64,000 nucleotides of DNA from Alcanivorax quisquiliarum (lineage in GTDB: Bacteria; Pseudomonadota; Gammaproteobacteria; Pseudomonadales; Alcanivoracaceae): the NCBI RefSeq assembly GCF_023051175.1, contig NZ_JALKII010000007.1:149297-213296 (forward strand). Reading direction: 5' to 3'. Both the position numbers and the translations under genes were made by a program. The notes under the pieces were generated by a model. It was given only the letters and a program-made list of their open reading frames with translations. It searched no databases and had not been told where the DNA came from. Shown in pieces: positions 63,924 to 64,000 of this stretch. Numbering within the stretch: position 1 is the first letter of the stretch; every line of letters starts with the position of its first letter.

Positions 63924-64000
63924 GTAAGCGTCCGGCCATCCCACCTTGTCAAACGGTATGGGGCTTCCACTGATGCGGCAGCAGTTCATCAATGGCATTG
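63924..64000 (-). mobile_element. IS66-family element, right end with transposase C terminus
   Basis: The element starts at 63,924 with GTAAGCGTCCGGCCATCCC and continues beyond the window. On the minus strand, codons from 63,999 encode AIDELLPHQWKPHTV and stop at 63,949, which is the C terminus of an IS66 TnpC transposase. CTTGTAGT just left of 63,924 would be the 8-bp target duplication. Confidence 0.8.

Overview
The window reads as a chromosomal segment of a GC-rich, probably marine or hydrocarbon-associated gammaproteobacterium. The gene set (katB-ankB, YcgN, class I fumarase, seven-gene Mrp antiporter, FadL-type porin beside a large Ig-like lipoprotein, REP-associated transposases) suggests Alcanivorax or a close relative. 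That placement is inference from gene content, not from a marker gene.

Positions 1-36,100 are mostly ordinary, densely packed core genome. Arginine biosynthesis comes first (argD-argF, minus strand), then a lone hyuB, a monothiol glutaredoxin and a 2-Cys peroxiredoxin, a dead dinD, and an RND-type exporter with a START-like partner, divergent from two AraC regulators. Next is a Fur-type iron operon (TonB receptor, PepSY membrane protein, DUF2271, DUF4198, flavodoxin-type reductase). The complete mnhABCDEFG Na+/H+ antiporter operon follows. A long minus-strand run (arsC, wrbA, DUF2069, RDD, SpoIIM-like, DUF4129-like, DUF4350-like, MoxR ATPase, DUF58) comes next, then a plus-strand run of YihY, acylphosphatase, alpha/beta hydrolase and fumarase. 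Start/stop overlaps of the ATGA or GTGA type are frequent, which implies translational coupling.

From about 36,100 the sequence becomes accessory: a decayed repeat of the fumarase 3' end, a REP-type transposase with a damaged HUH motif, dispersed palindromic repeats, a lipoprotein FKBP isomerase, katB-ankB, ycgN, a 21-bp tandem repeat, and a speE-like gene that may be leaderless. Positions 45.6-48.6 kb hold a toxin-antitoxin graveyard: an orphan Phd antitoxin whose toxin is cut by a 44-bp direct repeat, an intact RelE/XRE pair, a lone XRE gene and a broken yafO.

Positions 49.8-56.1 kb carry a FadL-type porin and a very large Ig-like lipoprotein. The lipoprotein gene changes from GC-rich to AT-rich in mid-frame near 52.6 kb, which suggests a recombinational chimera. 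An IS3-type transposase remnant and an AT-rich secreted protein follow. Positions 56.2-64.0 kb form a mobile island: an intact REP-type transposase bracketed by about 100-bp repeats, an Excalibur lipoprotein, a membrane protein followed by a two-repeat Lys/Ser/Ala protein, and a 992-residue SF2 helicase with a possible C-terminal nuclease motif. IS66-type ends face this helicase gene on both sides. The helicase and the small pair upstream are the best candidates for an undescribed, possibly defensive, system.
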